Translations under genes and position numbers: made by a program
The notes under the pieces: model-generated
What the model was told of the DNA's origin: nothing
The model's input: only the letters and a program-made list of their open reading frames with translations
The model's database searches: none
Assembly (NCBI RefSeq): GCF_006494535.1
Contig: NZ_VHIQ01000008.1
Span: 1-64,000 of the forward strand
DNA from: Paucihalobacter ruber
Lineage (GTDB): Bacteria; Bacteroidota; Bacteroidia; Flavobacteriales; Flavobacteriaceae
Direction of reading: 5' to 3'
DNA length: 64,000 nucleotides
Shown: in pieces, positions 42,971 through 52,990 of the stretch
Layout: each line of letters starts with the position of its first letter
How positions within the stretch are numbered: position 1 is the stretch's first letter

Positions 42971-45070
42971 ATGATTACTATAGAAAATACCCTTTCCCTA
43001 TTAAAAAAACACTTTGGCTTTGCCAGCTTTCGACCAAATCAAGAAGCAGTTGTTACAGATATTCTCTCAGGAAAAGATGTGATTGCTATTATGCCCACCG
43101 GTGGCGGGAAATCTGTATGCTTTCAGCTTCCTGCTTTGATGTTGCCTGGCACAGCCATTGTTATTTCGCCACTCATAGCATTAATGAAAGATCAGGTAGA
43201 TGCACTTCGCGCCAATGGCATTTCAGCATCATTTTTCAACAGCACCCAAAGTCCAAACGTTCAAAACGAAGTCCTTCAAAATCTCCGTAACCAAAAAATA
43301 AAACTCTTGTACGTTGCCCCTGAAAGTCTAAACTTTTTGTTGCCGCATCTTAATAAGAACAATGTTTCACTTTTTGCCATCGATGAAGCCCATTGTATTT
43401 CGGCTTGGGGGCACGACTTTCGCCCCGCTTATACCCAGTTGGGGAAATTAAAAAATACCTTTCCCGATATACCTGTTGCTGCGTTTACCGCCACCGCAGA
43501 TACTGCCACCCAAGATGATATCATCAAACAATTACAAATTCCCCGAGCCAACAAACACCTAGCCTCTTTCGACCGAAAAAACCTATTTCTCGAGGTACGC
43601 CCGGGAACAAACAGACTCCCTCAGATCCTGCAATTCTTGAAAAATCGCCAAGATGAAAGTGGAATTATCTATTGCCTTAGCCGAAAAAGTACAGAAACTC
43701 TTGCTGAAAAACTAAAATCAAAAGGCTACAAAGCCGAAGCCTATCACGCCGGACTTGAAACAGATGACCGCACTCGCATACAAGATGGTTTTGTTAATGA
43801 CCACATACCCATTATCGTTGCAACCATCGCCTTCGGGATGGGCATCGACAAGAGCAATGTGCGCTGGGTAATTCATTATAATATGCCCAAAAATATTGAA
43901 GGCTACTACCAAGAAATAGGTAGAAGTGGTCGCGACGGCCTGCCTGCACAAACCCTGCTTTTTTACAGTTTTGCAGATGTGATACAACTCCGTCAATTTA
44001 TTGAAGAATCAACCACACGCGATTTTCAGTTGGCAAAACTTGAACGCATGCAGCAATTTGCCGAAGCCTTGAGCTGCCGGCGCATCGCATTGCTAAATTA
44101 TTTCGGCGAGCACATCTCTGAAAATTGCAACAACTGCGATAATTGTAAAACTCCACCGCTGTTTTTTGACGGCACTACGCTCGCACAAAAAGTTTGTTCT
44201 GCTATCTTTCGACTCAATCAACAAGAACCTTTGGGTATGGTGATTGATGTTTTGCGAGGTTCTAAAAATGCTCAGGTGTACGACAAAGGTTACCAAAATA
44301 TCAAGACCTACGGCATTGCTAAAGATATCCCTTGGCTAGATTTACAACAATACATCATTCAAATGATTAATCAGGGAATTTTTGAAATTCGCTTTCACGA
44401 AAATGGTCGCTTACTTCTAACCCCATTAGCAAATAAAATCTTGTTTGAAGGCAAAAAAGTGAAATTGGCTTCGCTGCAAATCAAGGAAAAATCAGCTGTG
44501 AAAGAGTACATTCAAAAAACAGCATCGATAGGGATATTTGAAAAACTCAGACAACTACGACGAGAGATAGCCATTGAAGAAAATGTGCCCGCCTATATTG
44601 TCTTTAGTGATGCTACTTTAAAAGATATGGAAACTAAATTGCCCCAAACCGAAGAAGAATTTCTTCAAGTGAGCGGTGTAGGACAAGCCAAAAATGAAAA
44701 ATACGGGCAACGATTTTTAGCAGCCATTAAAGACCAATTAATAATAGAGCGGGAGGAATTGTCTAAACAAAAATCAAAAGTTCCAACGCAGTTACTAAGT
44801 TATGAATTGTATGAAAAAGGACATACAGTTTCTGAAATTGCACTACAAAGAAACCTTAAAGATGACACGATTTACGGACATTTACAAAAAATGCATGCCC
44901 TAGGTAAACCCATCGATCTTTTGAAATTCATAAACAAAGAAGAAATTACGCTCGTTCTAAAAGCTAAGAAGGAGCTCAAACACGATGATGAAAGCGTAAA
45001 ACCAATATTTGAATACCTCAAAGAAGAAGTGCCCTATTGGAAAATAAGAATGGGGTTGTATTTAGGTTAA
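42971..45070 (+). CDS. recQ: RecQ-family ATP-dependent DNA helicase
   Basis: The 699-residue product has motif 0 (FRPNQEAVV), Walker A MPTGGGKS (41-48), DEAHCISAWGHDFRP, QEIGRSGRDG, a zinc-binding RQC subdomain with CxxCxxC (NCNNCDNCKTP, about 380-390), an HRDC-like domain (about 520-600) and a C-terminal helix-turn-helix tail. It unwinds DNA 3' to 5' in repair and recombination. With ssb upstream, the locus may serve DNA repair. Confidence 0.92.
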   Translation: MITIENTLSLLKKHFGFASFRPNQEAVVTDILSGKDVIAIMPTGGGKSVCFQLPALMLPGTAIVISPLIALMKDQVDALRANGISASFFNSTQSPNVQNEVLQNLRNQKIKLLYVAPESLNFLLPHLNKNNVSLFAIDEAHCISAWGHDFRPAYTQLGKLKNTFPDIPVAAFTATADTATQDDIIKQLQIPRANKHLASFDRKNLFLEVRPGTNRLPQILQFLKNRQDESGIIYCLSRKSTETLAEKLKSKGYKAEAYHAGLETDDRTRIQDGFVNDHIPIIVATIAFGMGIDKSNVRWVIHYNMPKNIEGYYQEIGRSGRDGLPAQTLLFYSFADVIQLRQFIEESTTRDFQLAKLERMQQFAEALSCRRIALLNYFGEHISENCNNCDNCKTPPLFFDGTTLAQKVCSAIFRLNQQEPLGMVIDVLRGSKNAQVYDKGYQNIKTYGIAKDIPWLDLQQYIIQMINQGIFEIRFHENGRLLLTPLANKILFEGKKVKLASLQIKEKSAVKEYIQKTASIGIFEKLRQLRREIAIEENVPAYIVFSDATLKDMETKLPQTEEEFLQVSGVGQAKNEKYGQRFLAAIKDQLIIEREELSKQKSKVPTQLLSYELYEKGHTVSEIALQRNLKDDTIYGHLQKMHALGKPIDLLKFINKEEITLVLKAKKELKHDDESVKPIFEYLKEEVPYWKIRMGLYLG

Positions 45071-45212
45071 AAAAAACATTTGTAGTTACCAAAAAAATCT
45101 TCCGGTCATTTAAGTTATGGAAAAGGGATGTTAATTTATAAGCACAAGTAAATCCGCCATTAAAACAATTTGAATCATAAATACTGACAGCGCGCTATGG
45201 CTACTGCCCCAA

Positions 45213-45240
45213 GAGGGTTTCAAACCCTGAAAGGGTTTTA
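45213..45240. repeat. Palindrome (copy 2)
   Basis: Contains agggtttcaaaccct followed by gaaagggtttt, related to the 33-bp palindrome at 41309-41341. It may end the recQ transcript, 143 bases after its stop. Confidence 0.55.
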
Positions 45241-45313
45241 TTAAAAGGTTGTGTAATCATTGATATATTGAAAATATACAACATAGGATTGCAAATCGGC
45301 TCAATCGGGTATC

Positions 45314-45547
45314 CTATTTTATCTGATCTTTATTTAATTTTATTCTAATTGCAATTTTCAATAAATAAAGTAAAACTGTTATGACTCCGAATATTAAGAT
45401 AGTTGTTACTACATTATTCATTTCGAGTTTCTTCCCATAATTCATAAATAATACTCTGACCAAAATAGCAATATCTGTAACTATAAACACATTAAAAAGA
45501 AACTTAACTATTTTAAAGCCTTCATTAAGAAAAATTTTATTTTCCAT
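45314..45547 (-). CDS. Small two-span membrane protein
   Basis: The 77-residue product has two hydrophobic segments (about 15-32 and 47-66) and a charged, Lys-rich end. I do not recognise a family. The gene lies downstream of a second small membrane protein gene (45615-45989) and may be co-transcribed. Confidence 0.55.
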   Translation of the reverse strand: MENKIFLNEGFKIVKFLFNVFIVTDIAILVRVLFMNYGKKLEMNNVVTTILIFGVITVLLYLLKIAIRIKLNKDQIK

Positions 45548-45614
45548 GCCCTTATTGTTGTTTTATTTGATAACATAAATTTACAATCAGTCCTAATAAC
45601 CAACATTAAAAAAA

Positions 45615-45989
45615 TCAAGCCACCAAATGTATATACTTAGGATCAGCCAAAATCAAAAATGCCAAATACACTAGCATTGGGGCTACAGCTAAAATAATTA
45701 CAATTACTTTGAACAATTTCTTGAGAATTGGAATTGTTTTGAACTTTAGAGTTATGTCTAAAAATTCAAAAAACAAGAGTAACACATTAATAATCATTAT
45801 ATAAAGCACCAAATCAATCAGCATTACCAATATCACATTCAACTGCAACGGATCTAAAAAATAACTGGTGAATTTTTGAAATCCCAATAATGCAATTAAT
45901 ACAGACACTTCAATAACCCAAAGTACGACCACTATTTTGGTGACTAACTTTCTAAGAGCATTCCAATAACTTACTTTACTCAGGTTCAT
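45615..45989 (-). CDS. Small three-span membrane protein
   Basis: The 124-residue product has three hydrophobic segments (about 17-38, 50-72, 90-112) and the ending YLAFLILADPKYIHLVA. A remnant with nearly the same ending occurs at 41343-41400, so this gene once had a paralog 4 kb away. Function unknown. Confidence 0.6.
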   Translation of the reverse strand: MNLSKVSYWNALRKLVTKIVVVLWVIEVSVLIALLGFQKFTSYFLDPLQLNVILVMLIDLVLYIMIINVLLLFFEFLDITLKFKTIPILKKLFKVIVIILAVAPMLVYLAFLILADPKYIHLVA

Positions 45990-46061
45990 CTGTTATGATT
46001 TAAGGGATAAATCTACAGTTTTCTGTAAATTTATCCCTATATCAAGCTACTTAAATTATGT

Positions 46062-47969
46062 TTATAAAGCATTATCCATAATCTCTTGAACCACTTCCGG
46101 GTTCAGCAATGTACTGGTATCGCCTAAATTATCGGTTTCTTTACAGGCGATTTTTCGTAATATACGGCGCATGATTTTACCACTTCGGGTTTTTGGTAAG
46201 CCTGAGGTAAATTGAATTTTATCCAGTTTAGCAATGGGTCCGATATGCTCGGTAATGACCTGATTAATTTCTTTTCTAAGATTATCGTGATCTCTGCTCT
46301 CGCCTGTTTCTTTTAAAGTTACATAACCATACAAAGCAAAACCTTTTACGTCGTGTGGGAAACCTACAATGGCACTTTCGGAAACGGCAGGATGCTCGTT
46401 AATAGCATCTTCAATAGGTGCTGTACCAAGATTATGGCCAGAAACAATGATTACATCATCTACCCTACCGGTAATTCTGTAGTAACCAACTTCATCACGT
46501 AATGCGCCGTCACCGGTAAAATACATGTTTTCAAAAGCTGAAAAATAAGTGTCTTTATATCTTTGGTGATTGCCCCAAATGGTGCGTGCAATGGATGGCC
46601 ATGGAAATTTAATACACAACCTGCCATCTACCTGATTCCCTTTGATTTCGTTGCCCTGTTCGTCCATCAAAGCCGGCTGAATACCTATAAACGGCAAGGT
46701 GGCATAAGTTGGTTTGGTAGGCGTAGCAAATGGAATGGGCGTGATCATAATACCACCGGTTTCGGTTTGCCACCAAGTGTCTACAATCGGACTTTTCTTT
46801 TTACCAACGTTATCGTTATACCAATGCCAGGCTTCTTCGTTGATGGGCTCGCCTACGGTTCCTAAAACTTTCAGTGATGACAAATCGTGTTTTTCAATAA
46901 ATTCCATTCCTTGTTTTGCCAAAGCTCTTATTGCGGTTGGAGCAGTATAAAATTGTGTGACTTTGTGTTTTTCTACCACTTCCCAAAAGCGTCCAAAATC
47001 AGGATAACTGGGCACACCTTCAAACATGACGGTGGTGGCGCCATTGGCTAACGGACCGTAAACTATATAGCTATGTCCTGTAATCCAGCCAATATCGGCC
47101 GTACACCAATAAATGTCTTCCTCTTTGTATTGAAACACATTTTTAAAAGTATAGGCCGTATAAACCATATAACCGGCTGTGCTATGCATCATGCCTTTGG
47201 GCATTCCTGTGCTGCCCGAAGTATAAAGAATAAATAGCGGATCTTCAGCATCCATAATTTCTGGTTCGCAATTTGTATCAGCTTCATCTAATAAGGGCTG
47301 TAACCAAACATCTCGGCCATCTTTCATTTGAATGGTTCGGTTGGTGCGATTCACTACTAAAACCGATTGAACACCCGGACAAGATTTTAAGGCATCGTCC
47401 ACAATGCCTTTTAAATCGATGCTTTTATCGCCGCGATAAGAACCATCGGAAGTAATGACCATTTTAGCATCGCAATCGTTAATTCTTGTAGAAAGTGCCG
47501 TAGCCGAAAAACCGGCAAAAACCACCGAATGTATGGCACCTATTCTGGCGCATGCCAAAAGAGCCACTGCCAATTCAGGAATCATAGGTAAATAAATACA
47601 TACGCGGTCGCCTTTGCCAATACCTTTACTTTTTAACACATTAGCAAACTTGCCAACTCGCTCATGTAGTTGTTTGTAAGTTATATGCTGAGCAGGTTCG
47701 TTTGGGTTATTAGGCTCAAATAAAATAGCGGTTTTATTGGCGCGGGTTGTTAAATGACGGTCGATACAATTTTCGGTGATGTTGAGTTTGGCACCTTCGA
47801 ACCATTTAATTTCAGGTTTTTTAAAGTCCCAGCTCAATACATTGTCCCATTTTTTTCTCCATAAGAAGTGCTCTTCTGCTACTTCTTCCCAAAATAACTC
47901 GGGATTTCTAACCGATTTGCGATAGACTTGATAATATTCTTCCAGATGTTTGATATGATAATTACTCAT
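46062..47969 (-). CDS. acs: Acetyl-CoA synthetase (AMP-forming)
   Basis: The 635-residue product has the acyl-adenylate motifs LYTSGSTGMPKGMMHS, WCTADIGWITGHSYIVYGPL, TWWQTETGG, and the C-terminal LPKTRSGKIMRR whose Lys is catalytic for adenylation and a usual acetylation site. Length and sequence match Acs. It makes acetyl-CoA from acetate, ATP and CoA. It is the last gene of the minus-strand locus that also encodes acetate-type transport. Its ATG overlaps the preceding synthetase stop by eight bases. Confidence 0.92.
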   Translation of the reverse strand: MSNYHIKHLEEYYQVYRKSVRNPELFWEEVAEEHFLWRKKWDNVLSWDFKKPEIKWFEGAKLNITENCIDRHLTTRANKTAILFEPNNPNEPAQHITYKQLHERVGKFANVLKSKGIGKGDRVCIYLPMIPELAVALLACARIGAIHSVVFAGFSATALSTRINDCDAKMVITSDGSYRGDKSIDLKGIVDDALKSCPGVQSVLVVNRTNRTIQMKDGRDVWLQPLLDEADTNCEPEIMDAEDPLFILYTSGSTGMPKGMMHSTAGYMVYTAYTFKNVFQYKEEDIYWCTADIGWITGHSYIVYGPLANGATTVMFEGVPSYPDFGRFWEVVEKHKVTQFYTAPTAIRALAKQGMEFIEKHDLSSLKVLGTVGEPINEEAWHWYNDNVGKKKSPIVDTWWQTETGGIMITPIPFATPTKPTYATLPFIGIQPALMDEQGNEIKGNQVDGRLCIKFPWPSIARTIWGNHQRYKDTYFSAFENMYFTGDGALRDEVGYYRITGRVDDVIIVSGHNLGTAPIEDAINEHPAVSESAIVGFPHDVKGFALYGYVTLKETGESRDHDNLRKEINQVITEHIGPIAKLDKIQFTSGLPKTRSGKIMRRILRKIACKETDNLGDTSTLLNPEVVQEIMDNAL

Positions 47970-49875
47970 GATGTGATATGTTTTTATGAATTCCTATTTG
48001 ATGTTGTTGATATACACTTTTTATTTCGTCTACAATAGCGATGTCGTCTATGGTAGATGGAATGTTATATTCTAAATCGTCAGCGATTTGACGCAGCAAT
48101 TTCCGAAGAATTTTGCCTGAGCGGGTTTTTGGTAACCTTTGAACTACCAGCACTTCGCGAAGTGCTGCTACTGCACCAATTTCCTTTCTAACCAGTGTTA
48201 CCACTTCATTAGAAATATGTTGTGATGATTTACCTGTCTCAGATTTTGCAACAATGAGCGCCAAAGGTTTCTGACCTTTTAAATCGCAATGCACCCCAAA
48301 TACGGCACATTCGGCCACTGCCGTGTGCGACGCTACTACTTCCTCCATTTCGGCGGTAGACAAACGGTGACCGGCAACGTTGATCACATCGTCTACCCTA
48401 CCGGTGATAAATACGTAACCGTCTTCATCTTTATAACCACCGTCACCTGAAAAGTAATATCCGGGAAATTTATTGAGGTATCCGGCTTTAAAACGTTCAG
48501 GATTTCCCCATAAATTGCTCAGTGTTCCGGGTGGCAACGGCAATTTTACTGCCACATAACCTTCAACGCCTGCTTCAACTTCTTCACCCAGTTCGTTTAA
48601 AATAGCCACGTTATAACCACAAACAGGGACGGATGCTGAACCCGGTTTAACGGGCATTAATTCTAATCCGGCCATATTGGCAAGCATGGGCCAACCCGAT
48701 TCTGTTTGCCACCAATGGTCTATTACGGGAATATTGAGATGTTGTTGAGTCCAGTTTAATGTGGCGGCATCGCAGCGTTCCCCGGCTAAAAATTGGTATT
48801 TTAAACAAGATAAATTAAAAGATTTTATAAAATTCCCATCCGGATCTTCCTTTTTAATGGCTCTTATAGCGGTAGGTGCTGTAAACATGACCTTTACATT
48901 ATGTTCTGAAATCACACGCCAAAAGGTCGAGGCATCCGGTGTTTTAATAGGTTTGCCTTCAAATAATACGGTGGTATTCCTATTGATTAATGGCGCATAC
49001 ACAATATAACTATGACCCACCACCCAGCCAACATCACTGGCAGCCCAAAACACTTCGCCGGGATCAACATCATAAACGTATGTCATTGAAAATTTCAAGG
49101 CTACCGCATAACCACCTGAATCTCTGATGATACCTTTTGGTTTTCCGGTAGTTCCGGAAGTATAAAGAATATATAAAGGATGTGTTGATGGCACCACCAC
49201 AGGATCTGCCGGCTGAGATGTCGAAACGAGCTCCTTATAATCGATGTCGTAAGATTTTAAAGGTACATCTGTTAAAAATCCGCGTTTAAAAACCACCACA
49301 TGTTTTGGTTTGTGTTCACATTTTTCAATGGCTTGATCTACAAAAGGTTTGTAAGGTATAATTCTGTCTATTTCAATGCCGCTGGTAGCGGTTAAAATCA
49401 ATTTAGGTTTGCAATCGTCTATTCTAATGGCTAATTCGTGAGGTGCAAATCCACCAAATACCACCGAATGAATCACACCAAGTCTGGCACAAGCCAACAT
49501 GGCAAAAACAGCCTGCGGAATCATTGGCATGTAAATAATGGCGGTATCACCTTTTTCTAATCCAAGAGATTTAATGCCGCCCGCCAACTGTTCAACTTCT
49601 TTTTTTAGTTCATTATAGGTGATGTATGTTTTGGTATTGGTAACAGGTGAATCGTAAATGATGGCATTTTGATCTCCAAAACCATCTTCAATGTGCTTAT
49701 CGATGCACAGATAGCTTAAGTTAAGCTCGCCATCTTTAAACCAATTGTGATAGTCGTGCTCATCTTTACCCAATGCCTTAGTCGGACTTTTATGCCAGGC
49801 TAACAGTTGGGCTTGTTGCATCCAAAATTCTTCCGGGTTTTGGATGCTGTGGTTATAAAATTTTTGATAGTTCAT
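47962..49875 (-). CDS. Propionyl-CoA synthetase-like acyl-CoA ligase (PrpE/ACSS3 type)
   Basis: The 637-residue product is a second AMP-forming synthetase with YTSGTTGKPKGIIRDSGGYA, AASDVGWVVGHSYIVYAPL, WWQTESGWP and LPKTRSGKILRKLLRQIA. The DSGGYAVA segment and HSIQNPEEFWM opening are features of PrpE and ACSS3, so propionate or another short acid is more likely than acetate. Substrate choice cannot be fixed from sequence. The overlap with acs suggests that both are made together. Confidence 0.85.
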   Translation of the reverse strand: MNYQKFYNHSIQNPEEFWMQQAQLLAWHKSPTKALGKDEHDYHNWFKDGELNLSYLCIDKHIEDGFGDQNAIIYDSPVTNTKTYITYNELKKEVEQLAGGIKSLGLEKGDTAIIYMPMIPQAVFAMLACARLGVIHSVVFGGFAPHELAIRIDDCKPKLILTATSGIEIDRIIPYKPFVDQAIEKCEHKPKHVVVFKRGFLTDVPLKSYDIDYKELVSTSQPADPVVVPSTHPLYILYTSGTTGKPKGIIRDSGGYAVALKFSMTYVYDVDPGEVFWAASDVGWVVGHSYIVYAPLINRNTTVLFEGKPIKTPDASTFWRVISEHNVKVMFTAPTAIRAIKKEDPDGNFIKSFNLSCLKYQFLAGERCDAATLNWTQQHLNIPVIDHWWQTESGWPMLANMAGLELMPVKPGSASVPVCGYNVAILNELGEEVEAGVEGYVAVKLPLPPGTLSNLWGNPERFKAGYLNKFPGYYFSGDGGYKDEDGYVFITGRVDDVINVAGHRLSTAEMEEVVASHTAVAECAVFGVHCDLKGQKPLALIVAKSETGKSSQHISNEVVTLVRKEIGAVAALREVLVVQRLPKTRSGKILRKLLRQIADDLEYNIPSTIDDIAIVDEIKSVYQQHQIGIHKNISHHE

Positions 49876-49918
49876 GTTAAATTGTTTATGCTATAATTTA
49901 AGTTGAAAGACTGATGAT

Positions 49919-50284
49919 TTATTCTAGAAGCTCTTGAATTTCGGCTACAACCTTCTTTACTGAAAATGGCTTTGTGAGGTACTTATCTGCACCCATGGCG
50001 AGTCCTTTTTCCATATCGGAAGCGCGATTCTTGGCTGTTAAAAACACGACTTTGGTGTGCGACAACTGTTCCTTGCTTTTGATGTATTGCAAAGTTTGGT
50101 AACCGTCTATGTTTGGCATCATGATATCAAGCAATACCGCATCGGGCGTGTGTGTGTCTAAAATTTGAATGGCTTCGCTACCATCGCGCGCTATAAAAAC
50201 TTCAAAATCTTGTTTTTTGAATGTATACTCCAAGGTCATTACAATGTTTGGTTCGTCGTCTACAATTAAAATGCTCTTTTTCAT
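49919..50284 (-). CDS. Receiver-only response regulator (CheY-like)
   Basis: The 121-residue product is a single receiver domain with the acidic pair D9-D10 (LIVDDEPN), the phospho-acceptor D53 (VLLDIMMPNIDG), the switch Thr (VVFLTAKN) and the conserved Lys (KYLTKPF). There is no DNA-binding output. It lies 13 bases after the transporter-kinase gene, so that kinase is the likely phosphodonor. It must act through a partner protein. Confidence 0.88.
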   Translation of the reverse strand: MKKSILIVDDEPNIVMTLEYTFKKQDFEVFIARDGSEAIQILDTHTPDAVLLDIMMPNIDGYQTLQYIKSKEQLSHTKVVFLTAKNRASDMEKGLAMGADKYLTKPFSVKKVVAEIQELLE

Positions 50285-50296
50285 CTGTCTTCTTTT

Positions 50297-52990
50297 TTAT
50301 TTCACAAAAGGTAATGTAAAGCTGAAAGTTGCACCTGTTTTTGCGTTATTTTCAACCCATATTTTACCGCCGTGATTGTCTATGATTTGTTTAGAAATGG
50401 CTAATCCAAGTCCGCTGCCGTGAGGTTTTTTTGTGTTTTGGTCTTTAGACTGATAAAACTTATCAAACACATATGGCAAATCTTCATCAGGAATACCTTT
50501 GCCGTTATCGCTTACCTGAATTTCTAAATATCCATTATCGTATTTATACTGTATGTAAATGTTTCCCTTTGCCGGCTCAGTGAATTTTAAAGCGTTAGAT
50601 ATTAAATTGGTAAACACCTGCAATATTCTATCTTCATCGTACTTTAAATAATAATCACTTTTATTGGTACACCACAGTTGAACGTTTTTCTTAGCAGCTA
50701 GCTGACTTAAACTATCCAACGATTTTTTAATGGTCTCTCTAATATTGTGTTTAGCAATATTTAGATGCGCTCTTCCTGTTGAGAGTTTTTCAAAATCCAG
50801 AATGCTGTGAATTAATCGCGACAATCGGTCGGAGTCATTCAGCATATTTTCTAAAAAACGTTGTCTCATTTCTTTTGGCATCTCATCGTCGTCGTCCAGT
50901 AATACCTCTGTAGCAGCTCTAATTCCGGTAATAGGCGTTTTAAGTTCGTGTGCCACGGTATCTAAAAACTCGTCTTTTTGCTTGTCTTTTTGAAGTAATT
51001 CGGCGTTAGCAAGTTTAAGCTGATTGCTAAGCTGCATTAATTCATTCGATTTATCTTTGAGTAATTTATTGTTGGCGATGGTTTCTTTAGACTCTTCCAG
51101 AATTTTAAGTACTTCCACCAGGCTCACTTCTTCCTCTTTAACCACACTGGATATTAATATTTTAGCCGAAGCGCTGCCAATGCTGCCGGTTAGTAATTTT
51201 TCAGAAAAATTAATCAATCTGGCATCGGCCATTTGGGTATCGGGTGGCAAATCGTATTTGGTGAAGAATATGCGCAAGGCTCTATCGGTACGCTGATCAC
51301 CCAAAAACTTTTGCAATACATTTTTAATGTCTGCCACGTAAGCCTCACCTTTCCAAACCAATGCATTATCTTGAAGCTTACTGTAATTGCGGCTATCAAC
51401 AAACATTTCGGCATAGTTGCGCTCTCGGTAATTTCCTTTAGAACTCAATGAAAAGGTTAAGTAGCAAAACAAATTAATTAACATGCTCCAAAAGAAGGCA
51501 TGTGCAGGCACACTTAAATAATCAACACCAAATAAGGCATGCGGTTTTAGGTAACCTAAACCAAATAGACCTTCGTTTACAAAATAACTAGAGCCGTTAA
51601 ACGCCTGAATGCTAAAAGGAATGATAAGCGTATAAAAACTCACTGCCAGTCCGCCCAAAATACCAATAACTGCCGCTTTTGAAGAACCACGGTTCCAGAA
51701 TAAACCAATAAAAAAGGATGGTGCCAACTGGGCAATAATTACAAAAGCAATTAAGCCAATAGAATACAATGACGAGTAAAACGATAAATTGACATAAAAT
51801 GCGTAGGCTGCGATAATGATAAAAAATATCGAAATTCGGCGTATATTTTTAATATAGCGTGCATTGCGTTCCGGGTGATTTAACAAAAACTTATCGAGAA
51901 AACCATAAGGAATAATAAGGTTATTACTCACCATAGTTGACAAAGCCAATGTAGAAACCACTACCATTGAAATGACTGCCGAAAAGCCTCCCAAAAAGAC
52001 CAATAAGGCTAGAAAATTATTATTGTTTTGTAAAGGTAGCAACAAGGCGTAGTATTCGGCTAAGTCGGCATTACCTATAGAAAGATTTCCTGCCCACGCA
52101 ACGTAAATCACAAAAATATTGAAGAGTAACAAATACAGCGGAAACATCCAAATAGCGTGTTTTAAATGTTTTTCTCTTACGTTTTCAACAACAGATACCT
52201 GAAATTGTCTCGGCAATAGAAATATGGCCATAAACGATAGCATAATGGTATAAAGCCAAGTAAAGCCATTTTCCAATCCATTAAAGCTGTAAAGCTTGCT
52301 AAAATTTTCGGTTTGACTCATTTTGTCGAAAATATCGCCGGTACCATCAAATAAAACATAGGTGGCGTAGATGCCGATGATTAAAAAGAAGACCAATTTT
52401 AAAACCGATTCAAAAGCCACTGAAACAACAATGCCTCGGTGTTTTTCGGAGGCATCGGTGGTTTGGGTTCCGAAAAAGGCCGCAAAAACAGCTAAAAGAA
52501 CAGCGATATAAAAGGTAGAATCATCAAAAATGGATGTTGATACGTATTGATTTTCAGCTGATAAAATTTGAAAAGTTTCTGAAACAGCTTTCAGTTGCAG
52601 TGATATATAAGGCACAATTCCCAATAAACACAACACCGTGACTAAGGCACCTAAAAATCGGTTGTTGCCGTAACGCAACGAGATAAAGTCGGCAATGGAA
52701 CTTACTTTGTGCTGTTTTGATATACGAATGATTTTTCTAAGGATAACAATCCATAACGGTGCAGCAATCACAGGACCCAGATAAATGGGTAAAAAATTAA
52801 TGCCTGAATTTGCGGCAATTCCTACGCTGCCATAATAGGTCCATGCAGTACAGTAAACGGCTAATGATAAGGTATAGACAACCGCATTATTAACGTATTT
52901 GCTTTTGGCATTTCTTTCGGCCAAATAGGCAATGAAAAACAGCAATGCCAAATACACAATTATAATTCCTATTAGCGTATAGTTACTCAT
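50297..52990 (-). CDS. SLC5 transporter-sensor kinase fusion (CbrA-like)
   Basis: The 897-residue product has about thirteen membrane segments of a sodium:solute symporter fold in its first 490 residues (AVYCTAWTYYGSVGIAANSG, SLRYGNNRFLGALV). A helical linker follows, then a kinase core with His681 (TVAHELKTPITG), NLISNALKFT, SDNGKGIPDEDL and GSGLGLAISKQI. In Pseudomonas, CbrA has this fusion and responds to carbon sources. Here transport and sensing of an acid such as acetate are inferred. A small gene overlaps its start by eight bases. Confidence 0.88.
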   Translation of the reverse strand: MSNYTLIGIIIVYLALLFFIAYLAERNAKSKYVNNAVVYTLSLAVYCTAWTYYGSVGIAANSGINFLPIYLGPVIAAPLWIVILRKIIRISKQHKVSSIADFISLRYGNNRFLGALVTVLCLLGIVPYISLQLKAVSETFQILSAENQYVSTSIFDDSTFYIAVLLAVFAAFFGTQTTDASEKHRGIVVSVAFESVLKLVFFLIIGIYATYVLFDGTGDIFDKMSQTENFSKLYSFNGLENGFTWLYTIMLSFMAIFLLPRQFQVSVVENVREKHLKHAIWMFPLYLLLFNIFVIYVAWAGNLSIGNADLAEYYALLLPLQNNNNFLALLVFLGGFSAVISMVVVSTLALSTMVSNNLIIPYGFLDKFLLNHPERNARYIKNIRRISIFFIIIAAYAFYVNLSFYSSLYSIGLIAFVIIAQLAPSFFIGLFWNRGSSKAAVIGILGGLAVSFYTLIIPFSIQAFNGSSYFVNEGLFGLGYLKPHALFGVDYLSVPAHAFFWSMLINLFCYLTFSLSSKGNYRERNYAEMFVDSRNYSKLQDNALVWKGEAYVADIKNVLQKFLGDQRTDRALRIFFTKYDLPPDTQMADARLINFSEKLLTGSIGSASAKILISSVVKEEEVSLVEVLKILEESKETIANNKLLKDKSNELMQLSNQLKLANAELLQKDKQKDEFLDTVAHELKTPITGIRAATEVLLDDDDEMPKEMRQRFLENMLNDSDRLSRLIHSILDFEKLSTGRAHLNIAKHNIRETIKKSLDSLSQLAAKKNVQLWCTNKSDYYLKYDEDRILQVFTNLISNALKFTEPAKGNIYIQYKYDNGYLEIQVSDNGKGIPDEDLPYVFDKFYQSKDQNTKKPHGSGLGLAISKQIIDNHGGKIWVENNAKTGATFSFTLPFVK

